Under the pieces are notes generated by a model. It made no database searches. It was not told the origin of the DNA and worked only from the letters and a program-made list of their open reading frames with translations. Both the position numbers and the translations under genes were made by a program. DNA of 64,000 nucleotides from an uncultured Clostridia bacterium (GTDB lineage: Bacteria; Bacillota; Clostridia; Christensenellales; Borkfalkiaceae), in the NCBI GenBank assembly GCA_949290575.1, contig CASESJ010000001.1:310001-374000 (forward strand), given 5' to 3'. This document shows, piece after piece, positions 59,807 through 64,000 of the stretch; position 1 is the stretch's first letter; every line of letters begins with the position of its first letter.

Positions 59807-59834
59807 AAAAACCCGCGGCATTGTCTGCCGCGGG
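59807..59834 (-). terminator. Terminator after acpP
   Basis: Stem CCCGCGGCA/TGCCGCGGG (59812-59820 with 59826-59834) followed on the minus strand by five T, immediately before the LysR start. Confidence 0.85.
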
Positions 59835-59846
59835 ATAGGTTTGTTT

Positions 59847-60068
59847 TTATAATGTTGCAAGCACGTCGACGAGGTCGCCTACCGTGTGAATTTCGCTAAC
59901 CTTGTCGTCAGGAATGGTCTTGCCCGTCTCGTCCTCGAGCGTCATGAGCATTTCGACGATGTCGAGGCTGTCCGCGCCGAGGTCTTCGATTATGTTGCTG
60001 TCAAGCGTTATCTTGGAAACGGGAATATCAAGCTGCTCGGAAAGCAGTTTTGCTATTTCTTCAAACAT
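59847..60068 (-). CDS. acpP: Acyl carrier protein
   Basis: A 73-residue acidic four-helix protein carrying the phosphopantetheine-attachment Ser in DLGADSLDIVEMLM. Carries acyl chains in fatty-acid synthesis. AAGGAG precedes the ATG. It stands alone, not in a fab cluster, between tex and the LysR regulator, with its own strong promoter. Confidence 0.97.
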   Translation of the reverse strand: MFEEIAKLLSEQLDIPVSKITLDSNIIEDLGADSLDIVEMLMTLEDETGKTIPDDKVSEIHTVGDLVDVLATL

Positions 60069-60099
60069 TAATGTCTCTCTCCTTGAATTTTATAATAAA

Positions 60100-60128
60100 A
60101 TTTTACAATAAAGCGGGCGTACTGTCAA
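60100..60128 (-). promoter_or_regulatory. Promoter of acpP
   Basis: TTGACA (60123-60128), 17-base spacer, TAAAAT (60100-60105). Confidence 0.85.
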
Positions 60129-60137
60129 GTACTTTAT

Positions 60138-62294
60138 TTAATTTGCCTGCTTTTTGACCTGCTTGAGCGACAATCCTATGCGCTGTTTTTTGACATCGAG
60201 GGCGATTATGACGGCTTTTACCCTCTGTCCCACCTTGAGAACGTCCGAGGGGTGCTTTATATATCTGTCGCTGATTTCCGAAACGTGCACAAGTCCGTCC
60301 TGATGCACGCCTATATCTATGAACGCGCCGAAGTCGATTACGTTGCGCACCGTGCCCTCGACCTCCATGCCTACGGCAAGGTCCTCAATGCCCATAATAT
60401 CGCGCCTGAGCTTGGGGGCGGGCAGACTGTCGCGGACGTCTCTGCCGGGCTTTATGAGCTCGCTTATGATGTCATTCATTGTAGCTTTGTCGAGACCGCA
60501 GTACTCAGCCGCCTTATCCTCGCCGAAAGCTTTTACCTTTGCGGGCAGGTCTCCTATATTGCTGTTCTTGACATCCTCAGCCGTATAGCCGAAGAGCGAC
60601 AAAAGCTTTTCCGCCTTGTCGTAACTTTCGGGATGGACGGCGGTATTGTCGAAAATGTTCTTGCCGCCCGGAACTCTCAAAAAGCCCGCGCACTGCTCGT
60701 ACGCCTTTGCGCCGAGTTTGGAAACTTTCAAAAGCTGCTTGCGCTCGGTGAAAGCTCCGTTCTCCTCGCGATACGCGACTATATTTTTTGCTATGCCCGA
60801 ATTGAGACCTGCTACGTACCTCAAAAGGGATACGCTGGCGGTATTGAGGTCGACGCCGACAGAGTTGACGCAGTCTTCAAGCACGCCGCCGAGCACGCTG
60901 TCCAGCCTCTTCTTGTCCATATCGTGCTGATACTGCCCGACGCCTATAGACTTGGGGTCGATTTTTATGAGCTCCGCAAGAGGGTCCTGAAGTCTTCTCG
61001 CAATGGAAATTGCCGAACGCAGAGTAAGGTCGTAGTCGGGGAACTCTTCGACGGCAAGAGGGCTTGCAGAATAAACGCTGGCTCCCGCCTCGTTCACAAC
61101 TGCATAGCTGACGTCCTCGGTCATTTCTTTGAGCAGTTCCGCAACAAAAATTTCCGTCTCCTTGCTCGCCGTGCCGTTGCCTATGGCAATGACGTTTACG
61201 CCGCACTTTAAAATGAGATCTCTTACGATTTTTTTGCTCTCTTCTATCTTGTTGTGGGGCGGAACGGGATAGATTACAGATATTGCAAGCACCTTGCCCG
61301 TACTGTCGACGACCGCAACTTTGCAGCCCGTGCGATAGCCGGGGTCGAGACCCATTGTGACCTTGCCCTTGACGGGGGGTTGCAAGAGCAGGGGACGAAG
61401 GTTGACTTCGAACATCTTTATTGCCTGTTCGGACGCCCTGTCGGTGAGAATGGCGCGAACTTCGCGCTCTATGGACGGCTCTATAAGTCTGTCGTATCCG
61501 TCGTCGGCAGCCTCGGTAATTATTTTTGCGCAATCGCCGTCCGAATGAACATATTTTGCGGCGCAAACGCGCTTGGCAAGGTCGGGATTGAAATAAAGTT
61601 TGACCTTGAGACAGCCCTCCTTTTCACCCCTGTTTATGGCGAGAACTCTGTGGTTTTTGATTTCGGGGACGAGTTCGGCATAGTCCGCATACATGGCATA
61701 TGTACCCTTTTCGTCGTCCTCAATCATCTTGACCTGCACTTCGCCGTGATTTTCAAACAGCGTGCGCAGCTTTTTGCGAAGTTCGGCATTGTCCGAAATA
61801 ACTTCGGCTATAATGTCGCGCGCTCCGTCTATGGCGTCCTTTACCGAGCAAACGCCCTTCTCTTCATCTATATATTTTTCAGCCTCGGCATAGGGGTCTC
61901 CGCCCTCGGCAAGAATAAAATCTGCAAGGGGCTTCAAGCCCTTTTCGACGGCTACAGACGCCCTCGTCTTTTTCTTCTGCTTGAAGGGACGATAGACATC
62001 CTCAATTTCGGTAAGAGTTGCGCACGCCTCGATGGACGCGGCGAGCTCTTCCGTCATTTTGCCCTGCTCTTCGATTGCCTTTGCAACCTCTTCCTTGCGC
62101 TTTTTAAGGTTGAGAAGATATTCGTATCTGTCGGCAAAATTGCGCAGAACCTGGTCGTCGATTGCGCCCGTCATCTCCTTGCGGTAACGCGCTATGAAGG
62201 GTATGGTGTTTCCTTCGTCAAGAAGCTGAACGACGTTTTTTGCGTGGTCGGGGCGAAGATTGAATTCGGTTGTGAGTTGCTGTAAAATTTCCAT
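60138..62294 (-). CDS. tex: Tex family RNA-binding transcription accessory protein
   Basis: A 718-residue protein with N-terminal Tex helical domain (RPDHAKNVVQLLDEGNTIPF, RYRKEMTGAIDDQVLRNFAD). Then follow a YqgF/RuvC-like domain (MGLDPGYRTGCKVAVVDSTG), helix-hairpin-helix motifs (NTASVSLLRYVAGLNSGIAK) and a C-terminal S1 domain (GTVRNVIDFGAFIDIGVHQD). Binds nucleic acid and influences transcription. Full length for the family. Confidence 0.97.
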   Translation of the reverse strand: MEILQQLTTEFNLRPDHAKNVVQLLDEGNTIPFIARYRKEMTGAIDDQVLRNFADRYEYLLNLKKRKEEVAKAIEEQGKMTEELAASIEACATLTEIEDVYRPFKQKKKTRASVAVEKGLKPLADFILAEGGDPYAEAEKYIDEEKGVCSVKDAIDGARDIIAEVISDNAELRKKLRTLFENHGEVQVKMIEDDEKGTYAMYADYAELVPEIKNHRVLAINRGEKEGCLKVKLYFNPDLAKRVCAAKYVHSDGDCAKIITEAADDGYDRLIEPSIEREVRAILTDRASEQAIKMFEVNLRPLLLQPPVKGKVTMGLDPGYRTGCKVAVVDSTGKVLAISVIYPVPPHNKIEESKKIVRDLILKCGVNVIAIGNGTASKETEIFVAELLKEMTEDVSYAVVNEAGASVYSASPLAVEEFPDYDLTLRSAISIARRLQDPLAELIKIDPKSIGVGQYQHDMDKKRLDSVLGGVLEDCVNSVGVDLNTASVSLLRYVAGLNSGIAKNIVAYREENGAFTERKQLLKVSKLGAKAYEQCAGFLRVPGGKNIFDNTAVHPESYDKAEKLLSLFGYTAEDVKNSNIGDLPAKVKAFGEDKAAEYCGLDKATMNDIISELIKPGRDVRDSLPAPKLRRDIMGIEDLAVGMEVEGTVRNVIDFGAFIDIGVHQDGLVHVSEISDRYIKHPSDVLKVGQRVKAVIIALDVKKQRIGLSLKQVKKQAN

Positions 62295-62296
62295 AA

Positions 62297-62962
62297 TTAT
62301 CTCTTTAAATTATTAAGATTATTTTTCTGCGCGGAGGAAAGTCGTAAACTTTCGCGCGCTTTTGAAATCGCTTTGTTGTGAGTGAGCCTGTCCAGCCTGC
62401 ACTCCTTTAAAAAACTTAAACCTCTGTCGTAAAACTTAACCAATACCTCCGCCATCAGCCACGCCGCAGCCATGTGAACATAGTATTGCCGCGTATCGAC
62501 CCTTGCAAGGGCGGAAAATATAGTTTCAAGGTATTCCTCTGTGACGTAAAAATCAAGAAGAGTTGTGAGCGCGAAGCGTTTAACGAACTCACGCTCGTCC
62601 AAGAGGTATTTTTCTATATATGTAAGGAATTCCTGTCTGTGTGCGGATATACACTTGGCTTTAAAACAGTCGCATGTTGCCCAGTTGTCGATGAGCGAGA
62701 CGCACATATCTGAAAGCGCAATAAATTCGTCAAAGCTCTTTAAAGAAGCCACGGTAAGTTTTATGAAGGTCACTTCGTAGTAATCGTCGGGAAAGAAAAA
62801 AATTTGGTTATCGCCACAAAACTGCCTTGCAAGTTTTCTGAGCTGCGGCACTTTTACGCCCAAGACATTGACTGACGGGTTATTCAGCAATTTTTTATGG
62901 AATGACCTGTACTCGGTGTCGGAAAGCTCGTTAAGTTGCGCCAAAAGTTGAGGATAATTCAT
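62297..62962 (-). CDS. DNA alkylation repair protein (AlkD-like)
   Basis: A 221-residue HEAT-like repeat protein of the AlkC/AlkD glycosylase superfamily. The segments VNVLGVKVPQLRKLARQF, IDNWATCDCFKAKC and YVHMAAAWLMAEVLVKFYD fit AlkD, including the catalytic-site Trp and Asp region. The start at 62962 has AAGGA about 8 bases upstream and lies inside the preceding UDG gene, a 32-base overlap. Excises alkylated bases such as 3-methyladenine or 7-methylguanine. Confidence 0.9.
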   Translation of the reverse strand: MNYPQLLAQLNELSDTEYRSFHKKLLNNPSVNVLGVKVPQLRKLARQFCGDNQIFFFPDDYYEVTFIKLTVASLKSFDEFIALSDMCVSLIDNWATCDCFKAKCISAHRQEFLTYIEKYLLDEREFVKRFALTTLLDFYVTEEYLETIFSALARVDTRQYYVHMAAAWLMAEVLVKFYDRGLSFLKECRLDRLTHNKAISKARESLRLSSAQKNNLNNLKR

Positions 62963-63419
62963 TGAACCATTCCTTGCTGTCAAATCTGGTGTTTGCAGGA
63001 CTTGTAGAACACAATTTTTTATAGGGTATACCGATGTCTTTATAGTGCTTTACAAAAATTTCGTAAGCTTTGGAGCCGTTTAAAATAATTTTTTCGATGG
63101 GACAGATACTTACAAGCCAACTTATGTCTGCAACGGTAAAATTTTTTATGCTGCTGTCAGAGCTTGCGTGTATCCGGCACAGCGTGACTATATCCCACAG
63201 AGCTATTTTTCTTTTAGTAAGGAATTCCTGCTTTTCCTTTATCGTTGACGGAACTTCGTCGCCGAAGAAGTCTGCAAGCGTCTTCCAGAAGGCATTTCTG
63301 GGGTTGCCGTAATAAAATCCTGTATCGCGGCTGACAACCGACGGAAAACTTCCAAGAATTAAGAGTTTGCTGTCGGGGTTTTTAAAGGGTTCAAAGCCCT
63401 CCTTCATCTCGTCTTTCAC
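62931..63419 (-). CDS. DNA glycosylase of the UDG superfamily (deoxyinosine type)
   Basis: A 162-residue protein. Motif A LLILGSFPSVVSRDTGFYYG and a water-activating region followed by NPRNAFWKTLADFF match the family-6 hypoxanthine-DNA glycosylase group. Motif B appears as STSPANTR. It removes hypoxanthine and possibly uracil. It overlaps the M16 peptidase gene by 4 bases upstream and alkD by 32 bases downstream, making a compact repair pair. Confidence 0.9.
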   Translation of the reverse strand: MKDEMKEGFEPFKNPDSKLLILGSFPSVVSRDTGFYYGNPRNAFWKTLADFFGDEVPSTIKEKQEFLTKRKIALWDIVTLCRIHASSDSSIKNFTVADISWLVSICPIEKIILNGSKAYEIFVKHYKDIGIPYKKLCSTSPANTRFDSKEWFNELSSTFGAT

Positions 63420-64000
63420 AGGTGCTTGTCCGCCTTGCCGACGAGGGACGTCGCCTTGTACTTTTCATCGAAGTTGTACTCTATCGCCTCGAAAACGTCG
63501 GAAAGAGTGACGTCGTTTATCTTTTTTACCCTGTCTTCGAAGTTGTAGATATTTCCGCTGTATATAAGCTCCTTTCCGTATAGGAGCATCTGCGAACTCG
63601 TGCTCTCCTGCGCGAAAATCTGCGAGGATAACAGCTGTTCCTTGCCTCTTCTGAATTCGTCCTCGGTTATGTCCTTGCTCTTTAACCTCGCGATGCACTT
63701 ATCTATCGCCTCGACCGACTGAAGATAATTTTCCGCATTGACGCCCGCATAGATTACCAATGAACCAGTATCTTTATACGATGTCAGATAGGAATATACC
63801 GTATAGGCAAGTCCGAGTTTTTCCCTCACTTCCTGAAAGAGCCTTGAAGACATGCTTCCGCCGAGCACTGAATTGACAATAAGCGTAGCGTCGGCGAGGC
63901 GTTCATACCTCTTCATCGAGGGATAGGCCATGCCGATGTGTACCTGCTCTATATCCTTAGTCTTAACCAGCGACTTTGACTGCAATCTGACGTCAACAGT
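63416..64000 (-). CDS. M16-family peptidase (3' part only, cut by window edge)
   Basis: The frame is open to the window end at 64000 and encodes the last 194 residues. It shows the C-terminal inactive half of an M16 zinc peptidase (VLGGSMSSRLFQEVREKLGL; AYTVYSYLTSY). The HXXEH zinc site expected in the N-terminal half is outside the window. A TTG at 63985 is in frame but is internal. It shares a 4-base ATGA overlap with the DNA glycosylase gene. Confidence 0.92.
   Translation of the reverse strand, partial: TVDVRLQSKSLVKTKDIEQVHIGMAYPSMKRYERLADATLIVNSVLGGSMSSRLFQEVREKLGLAYTVYSYLTSYKDTGSLVIYAGVNAENYLQSVEAIDKCIARLKSKDITEDEFRRGKEQLLSSQIFAQESTSSQMLLYGKELIYSGNIYNFEDRVKKINDVTLSDVFEAIEYNFDEKYKATSLVGKADKHL

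Overview
This 64 kb window looks like chromosome from an anaerobic, fermentative member of the Clostridia (Bacillota). Supporting signs are WhiA, a short HisG with HisZ, a TrpR-like YerC regulator, NfnAB, AdhE, an ATP-type phosphofructokinase, DUF4364 and TSCPD proteins, a T-box in front of thrS, an infC-rpmI-rplT operon with a leader attenuator, and strong Shine-Dalgarno sequences at most genes. No 16S rRNA, prophage, intact mobile element or CRISPR array is visible, so I cannot place it more finely. Nearly all genes are on the minus strand. The plus-strand exceptions are an rRNA methyltransferase (1952), a Cys-rich small protein, a DUF4364/TSCPD pair, a DnaD-type replication protein (37540), leuS (56405) and tRNA-Ser.

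Layout. 1-4.6 kb: a heterodimeric ABC exporter pair (one gene cut by the window edge) divergent from an rRNA methyltransferase, then an M29 aminopeptidase. 4.7-10.7 kb: tRNA-Ser, a pantothenate-related block (ECF S component, coaX) with hom, and small or unknown proteins. 10.7-19.4 kb: energy metabolism (NfnAB, AdhE), a kinase-like gene coupled to adhE, an XRE regulator, an aldo-keto reductase and tRNA-Leu. 19.5-27.2 kb: a complete, tightly overlapping histidine operon yerC-hisZGDCBHAF-hisIE behind a consensus promoter carrying a candidate operator. The PHP-type histidinol phosphatase lies just upstream, at the end of the preceding operon. 27.3-37.3 kb: rpiB, a low-molecular-weight phosphatase, tsaC, dnaB, pepF, a PFL/ACT pair, signal peptidase I and a degenerate alpha/beta hydrolase. 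37.4-41.6 kb: the DnaD-type protein, an SDR enzyme and a queuosine-precursor transporter behind a candidate preQ1-I riboswitch, then tRNA-Thr. 41.7-51 kb: two sugar-phosphate kinases, dnaE, whiA, a PHP protein, murB and a secreted protein. 51.2-64 kb: YebC, a SpoU methyltransferase, infC-rpmI-rplT, thrS (T-box), leuS, a LysR regulator, acpP, tex, two overlapping DNA-repair genes and a partial M16 peptidase.

Most of the window is housekeeping, and I found no clear new multi-gene system. The observations most worth checking are: (i) the DnaD-type protein ends in what looks like the zinc-binding N-terminal part of a DnaC/DnaI helicase loader but has no AAA+ ATPase; (ii) three genes whose consensus promoters sit so close to a start codon without a Shine-Dalgarno that they should give leaderless mRNAs; (iii) a perfect inverted repeat over the -10 box of the his operon; (iv) unexplained structured 5' leaders before the DnaD-type gene, the Cys-rich small protein and the secreted protein at 50991; (v) a hydrolase-fold protein whose nucleophile-elbow serine is replaced.
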